NCBI RefSeq assembly: GCF_024055725.1
Contig: NZ_JAMXMX010000022.1
Span: forward strand, 62,001 to 126,000
Reading direction: 5' to 3'
Origin: Actinoallomurus spadix
GTDB lineage: Bacteria; Actinomycetota; Actinomycetes; Streptosporangiales; Streptosporangiaceae
Length of the DNA: 64,000 nt
Made by a program: the position numbers and the translations under genes. The notes beneath the pieces are model-generated. The model did no database searches and was not told the DNA's origin. It saw only the letters and a list, made by a program, of their open reading frames with translations. Below are positions 35,609 through 44,900 of the stretch, piece by piece (within the stretch, counting starts at the first letter, position 1; every line of letters starts with the position of its first letter).

Positions 35609-37184
35609 GCGCGTCGTCCGCCGTACGGCCGTCGTCACCGGCCTCCTGAGGCCGGTGCCGCGGACCGCGCAGGAGAACGTAGACGAGAAGCACCGCCATG
35701 ACCGCCGCACCGGCCCACATGGCCTGCTGCCAGCCGTCGACGAAGGACTCCCTGGCGGCCCGGGTCAGCGCCCGCGCCTGGGGACCGGCCTGGCCGGCGA
35801 CCGCGAGGGCCTTGACGACGCCTTCGCGGGCGGTGGCGGCGGTGTCGTCCGGCACTCCGTGCAGCCGGGGGTCGATGGCGCCGCGGTACCCGGCGGTCAG
35901 GACCGCGCCGAGCAGCGCGACGCCGAGCGCGGTGCCGAATTCCCGGGTGACGTCGTTGAGCGCGGACGCGACGCCTTGCCGTTCACGTGGCAGGGCGCTG
36001 GTGATGGCCTCGGTGGAGGGCGTCATCGTCAGGCCCATGCCGAGTCCCATGGCGAGCATGCCCGGCAGGATCGACAGGTAGCCGCCGTCGGCGGAGACGA
36101 AGGCCGCCATGAGGACCAGCCCCGCGCCGCTCAGGAGGATCCCGGCGGCCATGGTCGTACGGCTGCCGGCGCGCGCCGCCACCTGCGGGGCGAGCCCGGA
36201 GGCGGCCATCATCAGCACCGCCATCGGCATCAGCGCCAGGGTGGAGCGCAAGCCGGACCAGCCGAGCACCGCCTGGAAGTACGGGAACAGGACCACGAAG
36301 ATCCCCGCCTGCACGCCGAAGACCGTCAGGAGCGCCACGGACCCGCTCGCGAGTCCGCGCTCGCGGAACAGCCGGACGTCGAGGAGCGGTGCCGCCCGGC
36401 GCAGTTCCCACGCCACGAACCCGGCGGCGGCGATCACGCCGACGAGGAGGCTCAGCAGCGTCACGGGCTCGGTCCAGCCGCGTTCGGGACCTTCGTGGAG
36501 GAAGGAGACGAGCCCCACGACCGCGACGACGGACGCCAGCGACCCGACCGTGTCGAACCCGTGCTTCGACGCCTCGCGGGAGTTCGGGACGGAGCGCAGG
36601 GTCATGACGATCGCGACGGCGACGAGCACGACCGGCAGGACGAACAGCCACCGCCAGCTGGCCAGGTCGACCAGGACGGCCGACAGGTACATCCCGAGGA
36701 TGCCTCCCCCGCCGGCGACGCCGGTCCACACGCCGATCGCCTTGGAGCGCTCCTCGTCCGGGAAGGTGGAGGTGATGACGGCGAGGGTGACCGGCATGAT
36801 CATCGCCGCGCCCACGCCGCTCAGGAATCGCGCGGCGAGCATGACCCCGGACGACGTGGCGAGGCCGGCCGCCGCACTCGCCGTACCGAAGACGACCAGG
36901 CCCGCGAGCAGCACCGGCCTGCGGCCCCATCGGTCGCCCAGCGCGCCGAGCGGCAGGAGCAGCGCGCCCAGACTGATGGCGTAGATGTTGATGAACCACA
37001 GAACCTCGGACTGGGAGGCGTCGAACGCGGTGGTGAGCTCCGGCTGTGCGACGCTCAGCCCGGTCACCGAGGCGATGACCGCCATCAGCGCGATACAGAC
37101 CGTGACCAGGACCGTACGCCGTCGTCGCGGGTCCTCGATGATCGTGCCGGGGGCTCTCGCGTCCGTGGACGGACTCGTACTCAT
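35592..37184 (-). CDS. MFS multidrug efflux transporter, DHA2 (14-TMS) family
   Basis: A 530-residue integral membrane transporter. Motif A is LGDRWGRRPVLLAGLVVFGT, motif C-like glycine segments are RFLSGVGAAMIMPVTLAVIT, and there are about 14 hydrophobic helices, as in EmrB/QacA-type proton-driven exporters. The ATG at 37184 has AGAGGA five bases upstream. It follows a methyltransferase by 71 bp on the same strand and lies near an XRE-cupin regulator, a common exporter arrangement. Confidence 0.9.
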   Translation of the reverse strand: MSTSPSTDARAPGTIIEDPRRRRTVLVTVCIALMAVIASVTGLSVAQPELTTAFDASQSEVLWFINIYAISLGALLLPLGALGDRWGRRPVLLAGLVVFGTASAAAGLATSSGVMLAARFLSGVGAAMIMPVTLAVITSTFPDEERSKAIGVWTGVAGGGGILGMYLSAVLVDLASWRWLFVLPVVLVAVAIVMTLRSVPNSREASKHGFDTVGSLASVVAVVGLVSFLHEGPERGWTEPVTLLSLLVGVIAAAGFVAWELRRAAPLLDVRLFRERGLASGSVALLTVFGVQAGIFVVLFPYFQAVLGWSGLRSTLALMPMAVLMMAASGLAPQVAARAGSRTTMAAGILLSGAGLVLMAAFVSADGGYLSILPGMLAMGLGMGLTMTPSTEAITSALPRERQGVASALNDVTREFGTALGVALLGAVLTAGYRGAIDPRLHGVPDDTAATAREGVVKALAVAGQAGPQARALTRAARESFVDGWQQAMWAGAAVMAVLLVYVLLRGPRHRPQEAGDDGRTADDALTGAR

Positions 37185-37255
37185 GGCGTTCCTCTCATGC
37201 GGGCAGGGGGTGGCGGCGCCGGAGCAACGGACCCCGGCACCGTCGGATCGTGGGG

Positions 37256-37891
37256 TCAGCGGCGCCGGGTGGCGCGTACGACGACGTCGTGCAGGTCGAC
37301 CGGGCGGCCCTCGGGGCCGGTGACCGTGCGGGAGGGCTCCTCGGCGGTGACGATCTCCCACGTCTCGCCGTCCAGGCGCGCGGTGACGGCCGCCGCGGTG
37401 ACCGACGCCTCGGCGGGCGGATGGTGCCCGTGGCCGGTGGAGCCCGGGGCGTGCCGGTGCCCGACGATGAGCAGCATGCCGCCGGGCGCCACCCACCCGG
37501 CGATGCGCTCGTAGAACTCAAGCTGCGGCATCGCGGGGTGGGCGTAGTGGGTCGTGACCAGGTCGTACGGCGCGTCCGGGCGCCAGACGCTCAGATCCGC
37601 CTCGACCCACCGCAGGCGCTCCGGGGCCGCGCTCGCCGCCGCGCGTTCGGCCGCGCGGGCGAGGGCCTCGGACGCGATGTCGGCCGCGGTGACGTGCCAG
37701 CCGTGCGAGGCGAGCCAGATCGCCTCGGCGCCGCCGCCACAGCCCGCGTCCAGTGCCGTGCCCGGTGTCAGGCCGGCGGTCTCACGCGCGAGGTACGGGT
37801 TCGGCGGGTTGCCGCCCACGGCCCGCGGTCCCTCGACGCGTCCCTCCTTCCAGTGCCGCTCCCAGAAGTCCTTGTCGAAGTCGTACGTCAC
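37256..37891 (-). CDS. SAM-dependent methyltransferase (tellurite-resistance/thiopurine type fold)
   Basis: A 211-residue class I methyltransferase. It has WERHWKEGRVEGPRAVGGNP, motif I TALDAGCGGGAEAIWLASHG, an acidic residue after strand 2 (VTAADIASEAL), then YDLVTTHYAHP and WVAPGGMLLIVGHRH. The GTG at 37891 is chosen because GAGGAGG lies eight bases upstream; an ATG at 37921 would read through that ribosome site. It is divergent from the XRE-cupin regulator and upstream of the MFS exporter. Confidence 0.83.
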   Translation of the reverse strand: MTYDFDKDFWERHWKEGRVEGPRAVGGNPPNPYLARETAGLTPGTALDAGCGGGAEAIWLASHGWHVTAADIASEALARAAERAAASAAPERLRWVEADLSVWRPDAPYDLVTTHYAHPAMPQLEFYERIAGWVAPGGMLLIVGHRHAPGSTGHGHHPPAEASVTAAAVTARLDGETWEIVTAEEPSRTVTGPEGRPVDLHDVVVRATRRR

Positions 37892-37944
37892 AGGTGGTTC
37901 CTCCTCGTTCACGCTGGTCATCGTGCCGACGAGTGAGACGAAGC

Positions 37945-37969
37945 GGCAAACCTTGTTGCCGAATGGCAA
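37945..37969. promoter_or_regulatory. Operator with GGCAA/TTGCC half-sites before the XRE-cupin gene
   Basis: TTGCCGAATGGCAA (37956-37969) is a perfect inverted repeat. A third half-site GGCAA at 37945 pairs with the central TTGCC. The site lies 10-34 bp before the regulator's ATG and between it and the divergent methyltransferase. Confidence 0.65.
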
Positions 37970-37978
37970 AATGGAGGG

Positions 37979-38575
37979 ATGGACGAAGCCTTCGAGCGCA
38001 CTCTCGACGCCGTCGGACCGAGGCTGAAGCGCCTCCGGCTGCAGCGGGACGTCACGCTCGCCGACCTCGCGGCGGAGACCGGCATCTCCACCAGCACCCT
38101 GTCCCGGCTGGAGGCCGGCCTGCGACGCCCCACACTCGAGCAACTACTGCCGCTCGCCCGCGCGTACGGGGTCACGCTGGACGAACTCGTCGACGCGCCG
38201 CCGACCGGCGATCCCCGCATCAACCTGCGCCCCATCGCCTGCGGCGACGGCCTGGTCGTCCTGCCGCTGACCCGAAGGCCCGGCGGGATCCAGGCGTACA
38301 AGTTCGTCCTCCCGGCCGGACGCGACGACGCCGAGCCCGAGCTGCGCACCCACGAGGGCTACGACTGGGCGTACGTCCTCAACGGAACGCTCCGGCTCGT
38401 CCTCGGGGAGCACGACATGCGCCTCAAGCCCGGGGAGGCAGCGGAGTTCGACACGCGCATCCCGCACTGGTTCGGGGCCACCAGCGCCGGCCCGGTCGAG
38501 TTCCTGAGCCTCATCGGGAAACAGGGCGAACGCGCACACGTCCGCGCGGCCCCGAAACGCGGCACGGCCGAGTGA
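37979..38575 (+). CDS. XRE-family regulator with C-terminal cupin domain
   Basis: A 198-residue regulator. The helix-turn-helix is VTLADLAAETGISTSTLSRL, followed by EAGLRRPTLEQLLPLARAYG. The C-terminal cupin (residues 100-185) has ELRTHEGYDWAYVLNGTLRL and a His in TRIPHWFGA. HTH-cupin proteins sense small metabolites. The gene reads divergently from the methyltransferase-MFS pair over an inverted-repeat operator, so it likely controls both sides. Confidence 0.88.
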   Translation: MDEAFERTLDAVGPRLKRLRLQRDVTLADLAAETGISTSTLSRLEAGLRRPTLEQLLPLARAYGVTLDELVDAPPTGDPRINLRPIACGDGLVVLPLTRRPGGIQAYKFVLPAGRDDAEPELRTHEGYDWAYVLNGTLRLVLGEHDMRLKPGEAAEFDTRIPHWFGATSAGPVEFLSLIGKQGERAHVRAAPKRGTAE

Positions 38576-38613
38576 GAAGCCGCCGGGACGGCCGGCGAGT
38601 GGTCCGGGTGACC

Positions 38614-38633
38614 GTCTAGAGCGGTCTAGAGCG
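38614..38633. repeat. Two tandem copies of GTCTAGAGCG
   Basis: A 10-bp direct repeat in the gap between the two XRE genes. It is too short to assign a role. Confidence 0.5.
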
Positions 38634-38751
38634 CTCGCCGTATGGGGCCGGAGTGCCCGTCTGGGCGAGTTTTCGGGATTCTGCTGCGCTGAGTGTTCGA
38701 AGGATCTACTCTCCGTAATAGCCATTCACGCTGGATTCAACGGGAGAGTCA

Positions 38752-39642
38752 ATGACCGCCGTACGCGCACCGCTCAACCCGAGGACGTCTCTCTGGCACA
38801 TGCTGGCCTACCTGCTCCGATGGGAGCGCGAGAAGAACGGCCTCTCACTGACCCAGTGGGGCAAGATCGCCACCGCCGCCCCCTCGACGGTCTCCAACGT
38901 CGAAGCCGGCCGCCGAAAGATCGACGAGAGGCAGGCCAAGATCATCGACCGCCACTTCCAGACCGGCGGCCTCTTCGAACTGCTCCTCTGGTACGCCCAG
39001 AGGGGCCACAACCCCGACTGGGCCCAGTCGGTCATCGGGTACGAGGCCATCGCCGGGATGATCCGGATCTACCAAGGTCAGATCATCCCTGCCCCGTTCC
39101 AGACCGAGGACTACGCGCGCGCCCTGCTGCTGGCCAGCAGTGACGTCAAGGACATCGACGAGACCCTCAAGGCCAGGATGGAGTGGCAGAGCTCCATCCT
39201 GGAGCGGCCGGATCCGCCCTACGTCTGGGCGCTGCTGGACGAGGACGTCCTGGACGACTGCATCGGCGGGCCTGAGGTCATGCAGGCACAACTCCGGTAC
39301 CTGCTCGAACTGATAAAGCGGCCGAACCTCTCCGTCCGCATCATCCCGCGCTCGGCAGGAGCACATATCGGAAAAGATGGACCTTTCCGCCTTATCAGTG
39401 TCGAAGGACGGGACATTGCCTACGCTGGAGCGGCGAGAGGCGGTCGGCTGATCGAGATGTGCGGCGAGGTCGACCAGTTCAGGCTGGACTTCGATCTGAT
39501 CGGACAGAAGGCAGCCTCCGACGACGCCTCACGCGTCCTGATCGAACGGCGATTGGAGACCACCGAGTGGCGATGCAGTGGCGCAAAAGCTCAGTTAGCA
39601 GCGCGGTCAACGACGAAGCGTGCGTCGAGGTGGCGCCGCTGA
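38752..39642 (+). CDS. XRE-family regulator with DUF5753 domain
   Basis: A 296-residue protein. The helix-turn-helix is LSLTQWGKIATAAPSTVSNV, then EAGRRKIDERQ. The DUF5753 domain runs from IRIYQGQIIPAPFQTEDYAR through MEWQSSILERPDPPYVWALL to LSVRIIPRSAGAHIGKDGPF. In actinomycetes these proteins pair with a small DUF397 protein, as here (39567-39701, overlapping). They commonly regulate development, secondary metabolism or local gene islands. It is the closest dedicated regulator to the defence genes, so it is a candidate for the shared operator; this is inference. Confidence 0.85.
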   Translation: MTAVRAPLNPRTSLWHMLAYLLRWEREKNGLSLTQWGKIATAAPSTVSNVEAGRRKIDERQAKIIDRHFQTGGLFELLLWYAQRGHNPDWAQSVIGYEAIAGMIRIYQGQIIPAPFQTEDYARALLLASSDVKDIDETLKARMEWQSSILERPDPPYVWALLDEDVLDDCIGGPEVMQAQLRYLLELIKRPNLSVRIIPRSAGAHIGKDGPFRLISVEGRDIAYAGAARGGRLIEMCGEVDQFRLDFDLIGQKAASDDASRVLIERRLETTEWRCSGAKAQLAARSTTKRASRWRR

Positions 39643-39701
39643 CCTCACAGGAGGCTGCCAGCCTGCTGGCACGAATCACAACTAACGACACCGGCTGCTG
39701 A
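39567..39701 (+). CDS. Short DUF397-like protein, partner of the XRE-DUF5753 regulator
   Basis: A 44-residue frame starting at GTG 39567 with GGAG eight bases upstream, overlapping the end of the XRE gene. It reads MQWRKSSVSSAVNDEACVEV, the canonical DUF397 start with its Cys-Val-Glu-Val core. It then departs from the family and ends after 44 residues instead of about 60. The pairing is the normal one; the shortened C-terminus may mean decay. Confidence 0.65.
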   Translation: MAMQWRKSSVSSAVNDEACVEVAPLTSQEAASLLARITTNDTGC

Positions 39702-39725
39702 CTAACACAACACCGCTTGCGCGGG

Positions 39726-39761
39726 CGACACGCGGGGTATCCGAGGATGCTCCGCGTGTCG
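39726..39761. terminator. Structured terminator-like inverted repeat
   Basis: CGACACGCGG (39726-39735) pairs perfectly with CCGCGTGTCG (39752-39761). The loop contains a second short stem ATCC-GA-GGAT. It lies between the plus-strand XRE/DUF397 genes and the convergent AAA-TOPRIM gene, where a two-way terminator is expected. Confidence 0.55.
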
Positions 39762-39892
39762 TGAATCCACGGGAATCAGGGGCCAACGGCAAGTGATGAG
39801 CGGCACCTACAACTAAGTCAGCCCTCAGAACGAGGCGTCTCTGCAGGCGGTCCCGCCGCTGGCCTGCTGACGCACGATCGACGACACCGAGG

Positions 39893-41632
39893 TCATCGCG
39901 CACGAGCACCATCAGCGCCTGCCAGTATCTTTAGAGCTATCGCAGCTACGAAATCCTTAGCATCTGACGATCGAGGAAGGTTCCTTTCGAGGACAGTACG
40001 CAACCAGACCGCCTTATTATCTGCGGAAACATCTCGATGGAATCGCTCCAACTCGCCGACCTCGACTACAAAAATACCGATCTTCCTGAGCTCTTCACAG
40101 AGGATATCGAAAGAGATAAGAGCCTGGCCGGAGAACAAGCTACGACCGTACAACTTCGCCTCCCTCCACCCGCTCGATACCCGCAAAGACTTCGATATTT
40201 CTCTAAGCTCTTTCGAACTGAGTTCGCTAGCGCTGCCAGCCTTCAGCACCATGTTGATTTCGGATTCCGCCACGGCGCGACGGACCTTCCTGGCATGGTT
40301 CCGTACCGCACTTAGAACATCGTTGCGCCGCGGTGTAAGCGCTTCGACGTCCCCACCACATGAATCGACCAGCGCATTGAAGTCCTTATCCTCTTGCAAG
40401 AAGTCAATATCGACAACACAGCACACTGGGACCTCTGCAGCACGAAGCGCTTTCACTGCTTTAGGAAGCCTATCCTTGCCTCCACAGTGCGTGAAATGAA
40501 GACTAAGAACGGACGTTGACATACCGTTCGGCAACTGCTCTAGCGAGTCAAGGACCGCTCGGTAGTACGTACAATCAGAATCCGCCTCACAGAGGACAGT
40601 ACCTTGATAGAATAGGCCACCAAGAATCCCGTAATACTTCACCAAAGGATCTTCATAAAGGTCGCGAATCGTTTGCGATGCCACCTGATAGGCGCGATTC
40701 GAGGCGGGGCCGTCGCGCACGAGGCGCACAATTGAAACGTCACGCCCCTTGGACATTCCAGAGGTCAGACCCTGAAGGATTTCCTGACTATGGGTCGCCA
40801 CGATAATCTGAACTTCATCACCACATTTTTCGCTCAACATTTTTCCGAGCAGGTAAGCCTGCGGTGGATGCAAAAACGCCTCTGGCTCATCTATGATTAG
40901 CAGCGGAAAATGTGCGGTCTCAATTGCAAGTAGTATCCCCACGAACGCCCGTATCCCATCACCTTGATCCTTCAACTCGGGCAAAGCGTTAAGCTGCTGA
41001 AGGTACTCATGCGAAGGCGGAATTGCCTCCTCCGCTGACACAGAGCCCACATGCAGGGTTATCACCGAGCCTGCATACCTGTTTACGGTAAGCGATTCAC
41101 CAAATGCGCGGGTCATTAGCTCACTGATTCGCTGTTCCAGATCTCGATCTTTGTAGAGATGCTGAGCAGGAACCACCGGCCGATCGTGGAGGAGATCAAA
41201 ACTACTGGTTTGGCCTGCCGTCATACCCAAGCGGCCTTCAGCGTTGAGATGAAGCGCGTACGCCCCTACCAGCTGACCCAGAGTTTGCGACTGTAGGAGG
41301 GCCCCGAGTTGAGGCTCCGCCACAATTTGGCCATCTATATGGTAAGCAGGCTCGAAGATTTGCCCGAATCGGGTGAGTCCTGGCTGGAGTCGTTCATACC
41401 GCTGGTGCAGCCAGTTGATCGCCTCTTCAACTGATGTCCGCGGCTCAAGCTCAATGCTTCCTATGAGCGAGGTAGGCTGCTGGCGGCCTGGCACAAAGCC
41501 GATATAGCCTTGGATTTCGCGTAGGAATAGGCTCTTCCCTGCATTATTCGGCCCTACGATCGCCGTAACGCCACTGGAAACTTCGATGACGTCGCCTGAC
41601 AGAAGCGTGATCGTCTTCAATTTTGGAAGCAT
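39893..41632 (-). CDS. OLD-family-like AAA ATPase with TOPRIM nuclease domain
   Basis: A 579-residue protein. N-terminal ABC-type ATPase: Walker A VTAIVGPNNAGKSLFLREIQ, Walker B FPLLIIDEPEAFLHPPQAYL, and VQIIVATHSQEILQ. A TOPRIM domain follows near residue 350, with VLCEADSDCTYYRAVLDSLE and the DxD strand VCCVVDIDFLQEDKDF. This is the layout of OLD-type nucleases, many of which act against phages. The gene is monocistronic and its GC is far below that of the island core, as is the adjoining end of drmMI. Confidence 0.82.
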   Translation of the reverse strand: MLPKLKTITLLSGDVIEVSSGVTAIVGPNNAGKSLFLREIQGYIGFVPGRQQPTSLIGSIELEPRTSVEEAINWLHQRYERLQPGLTRFGQIFEPAYHIDGQIVAEPQLGALLQSQTLGQLVGAYALHLNAEGRLGMTAGQTSSFDLLHDRPVVPAQHLYKDRDLEQRISELMTRAFGESLTVNRYAGSVITLHVGSVSAEEAIPPSHEYLQQLNALPELKDQGDGIRAFVGILLAIETAHFPLLIIDEPEAFLHPPQAYLLGKMLSEKCGDEVQIIVATHSQEILQGLTSGMSKGRDVSIVRLVRDGPASNRAYQVASQTIRDLYEDPLVKYYGILGGLFYQGTVLCEADSDCTYYRAVLDSLEQLPNGMSTSVLSLHFTHCGGKDRLPKAVKALRAAEVPVCCVVDIDFLQEDKDFNALVDSCGGDVEALTPRRNDVLSAVRNHARKVRRAVAESEINMVLKAGSASELSSKELREISKSLRVSSGWREAKLYGRSLFSGQALISFDILCEELRKIGIFVVEVGELERFHRDVSADNKAVWLRTVLERNLPRSSDAKDFVAAIALKILAGADGARAR

Positions 41633-41804
41633 AGCCTAAGAATATTACAAAACCCGCTCTGGTGATACAGAATCGCGGAGCGATCCGTTAGCGAGACAGC
41701 AGAACCTCAACCACACCTGACCCTTAGCGCCAAGGCACGGTTGGCACACGGGCCTGTTCGGTGAGGACGCCCTCTTGGGCAGCGATCACCACTGCGATAG
41801 TCGT

Positions 41805-41818
41805 CCCGGCAAGCCGGG
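41805..41818. repeat. Palindrome CCCGGCAAGCCGGG, also at 54342-54355
   Basis: The same 14-mer occurs twice in the window, both times in non-coding DNA of the defence island. Each forms a 6-bp stem with an AA loop. Confidence 0.6.
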
Positions 41819-41862
41819 CACTCTACCGGCAGTACTCATGTACATGCTTCCTATAGCGCTAC

Positions 41863-41881
41863 CCGTACGCACAGCGTACGG
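41863..41881. promoter_or_regulatory. Inverted repeat CCGTACGC-ACA-GCGTACGG
   Basis: Perfect 8-bp arms with a 3-bp centre, 230 bp upstream of the OLD-like gene. It is a possible operator, but which gene it serves is unclear. Confidence 0.5.
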
Positions 41882-41975
41882 TAACTCGCGAGCTGGCTGC
41901 GATACTGCCTCAACAGTGGATCGTCCTGCCCATCGGACCTCCTTTGTGGAGCTAGCTTCCTGATTCTGAGCTTCC

Positions 41976-44900
41976 TCAAAAAATGGTGTCTTGTTCAGCT
42001 GAAGCTAGACGACCTCTTGAGGACGGAGCATTCCTTTTATCGTGGAGGCCGGCGGCGACCTCGGCGGCGTAGCGCTCGTGGTTCAGTTCGAGCAGACGAT
42101 CAACGATCTCGCGCTGCACGGCCGGACCGACCGTGAAGCGAACTTCTCGGCCGACAGGATGCATACCGTGATTCAACTGCGGGATTAGGTCTTCCCAGCC
42201 GTAGGCCCAGCAGACCGCCTCATCGATCGCTTTGTGAACACTTCGCAGTTGTTCGATGCCCGCATCGTGGCACTCCTTATTGTTTACTGAGTTATACATA
42301 TCCGTCAACCCAATGCCACTCCCATTATTGCAGGACAACGCCACCTCCTGCCGGATCACATCGAGGCGTTCTCCCAATTCTCGCATCTCCTGAGTGAGCC
42401 CAGGCAGCGGCATTGTTTCGAAGACGTCCGATGGCGTATAACGAAGCCTAGTCTCTAGCGTCGATGCCCGCCCGATTGCCCACCAATAGTGCGGTGCGCT
42501 GCTGAGCAGCGCCAACATCGCCATATCATCCGTTGCGAATACGACAATTGAATCGCTGATTACCTGATCTTTCCGTATCCTTACAGGCATGACCACCTTA
42601 CTTACGCGAGTGAGGGCGATCACGTGGTCCAGGTCAGCGGAGGCTTGTCGCATTTCGGGCCGCTGCCGGAAGAACTGCCACCAATAGCGGCGCCCGAATT
42701 CATCCTTCTGACGAAGTCGCTCCGACTTTACAGTGCGAACGACGTGCTCAAAACACAAAGAGTAGCTCTGCGATTTCTCAAGGGACCAATCTCGGAAGTT
42801 TATAACGTAACGACTAGCCGAGCAGTCTGGACGGGAATTCAAATCCTGTCCACTAAGATAGGGTTCCAATACCTCCTTGTTGCGAGGATCTTTAGCGATC
42901 AATTCAGCTGCGACTGCGGGATCCAGAACGAATCCGGATCCCATAACATACTGCCCAATGAAGGAAATATTTGCATTTGCAAGAAGGCGCTCCGGGTTCC
43001 CGCTTACCCTGGAAACAGGATCCAGGGACGGCGTTATTCCGGGAACCTGCGCACCATCTGCAATGAACTCGGCCTCGGGACCGACAGGCGCCCCACTTGT
43101 CCAGACAGCACAGTATTCCAACACTGCGGACTTTGAAGGCCAGGGACGACTTTTGATAGACCTCCGTATAGTGGTTCCCCTTTCGACGAGCTGATCCAGC
43201 CCAACTTCGCGGGTATCACCCTGCGCAAGACTATTCGTTGCGAGCAAGCCGACCTGGCCATTCGCGCCAAGTACCTCATGAGCCCGCAAGACAAAGTAGG
43301 CGACCAAGTCAGCGTGTCCTCTTTCACCTCTTCCGACGACCTCGACCAGCCACTCCCGGTATGCCGCTCCTGTTGCGCCGCTGATCTTCTTCCCACCAAG
43401 GAATGGTGGATTGCCGACAACAGCGTCGAAGCCAGGACCGCGCGGGTTACGGTAATCGAAGACCTCCGGAAAGAGCAACGGCCAGTGGAACGGATCACGT
43501 TCGAAGCCACCTGCGGGGAGATCCGTCTGCAGCAACATTCGAGCCTGATCCCAAGCCGCCAATTCTGCAATCCATCTACTTCCGCCACCGCCCTGCATGC
43601 TCCTGCGGTCGCTGAGAAGCTTCGCGGCGGCCCTCAGAGCTTGGCCTGATGCGTTATCGAGGGCGTTGCCACCTTTGCGTATGTAAGCAAGGGCGGTGCC
43701 GACACAGAGGTCGGCGATGACACGAGTCGATTCGGACTTTCTTTCGACCTCGGCGAGGACTTTGCGCTTCTTGGCAAGGCCTTCCAACGTTGTGCCGTCG
43801 ATCTCCGTTAGGCGGCGGCGGTCTTCGGCCAGTTCGGCGACCAGCTCGCGGAGGCCGGCGGTGAGGTCGAAGAGCTTGTCGTCGCCCTTGTGCAGCTCCC
43901 GGCCGCGCACGGGGTCCATGTGGAGGACTTCGAGCTGCTCCAAGGACGTGATGCCGAGCAGGGAGTCGCCGGCGATGAGGCGGTCGTCGAGGAACGTGAA
44001 CGGGCGCTGCGGGTCCATGGACACCAGCCACAGCGAGAGCTTGGCCATCTCGACGGCCATCGGGTTGATGTCGACGCCGTACAGGCAGTGCTCGATGATC
44101 TGCCGGCGCGCCTTGATGATGAGCGGGTCGTCCTCAGCGTCCAGGGCGGCGTCGGTGCGCTTGGACGTGTAGGCGAGGGCCTCTTCGTCGCCCTCGCGGG
44201 ACCAGGCCTCCACGAGGTGGCCGGCGAGGTAGCGGCAGGCGGCGACGAGGAACGCCGCCGAACCCATCGCGATGTCGGCGACCTTCAGCGACAGAATCTC
44301 CTGCGACGACTTGGGCTTCCACTCGTCCTTGTTCGCGGTCTGCAGCGGCCCCGGCTCGTACACGAGAGGTTCGAGGGCGCCTTCGACGACCTGTTCGGCG
44401 AGGAAGCGCGGCGTGTAGTGGGTGCCGGTGTTCTTGCGGAGCGAGGACTCGGTGACGTACAGCGCGTCGGTGAGGATGACGACGGGCAGGTCCCGCAGGT
44501 CCGTGCGGATGATGCCGTAGAACGGCAGCAGCCGCCGGGTCAGCGGGTAGTCGCCGCCGGTGACGGCGAGGAGCTTGCGTTCGGCCTCCTGCTCGTCGAC
44601 GCCGGCCGGCGGGGCGAGGCGCTTGGTGAGGGCGGCGGCCGATCCGATCTTGGAGTCCTTGTACGCGGCGGCGAGGCGGGCGGCGAGGGCCTCGGTGGAG
44701 CCGGCGGCCTCGGCGTGCTCTTCGAGCTCCCGCAGCGGCACCTCCTCCTCGTACCCCTCCTTGCCGATGAGGCCGACGACGGTCTCCTGGGCGTGGAAGC
44801 CCTCGAAGGACAGCAGGCCCTCGTAGACGTACCCGATCTCCTCGACGTCGAGGGTGCGGAAGGACAGCTTGCGGCGTTCGCGGTTGCGGCCGGTGCCGAT

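Larger units (their letters stand above)
41633..41975. other. Intergenic region between the OLD-like gene and drmMI
   Basis: A 343-bp, low-GC gap. It holds a short perfect hairpin (41805-41818) and an 8-bp inverted repeat (41863-41881). No gene is seen. Confidence 0.5.

Noticed and set aside
35592-37184. The MFS exporter as part of the defence island
   Set aside because: Its neighbours and operator (XRE-cupin) indicate a separate export unit; no link to defence is visible.
38752-39642. XRE-DUF5753 protein as the proven regulator of the TGTGTA operator
   Set aside because: It is plausible by proximity only; its own upstream region shows no clear copy of the palindrome, so it is kept as a hypothesis and not claimed.
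39682-39912. A 76-codon minus-strand frame between the DUF397 and OLD-like genes
   Set aside because: It runs through the hairpin at 39726-39761 and has no ribosome site or family match.
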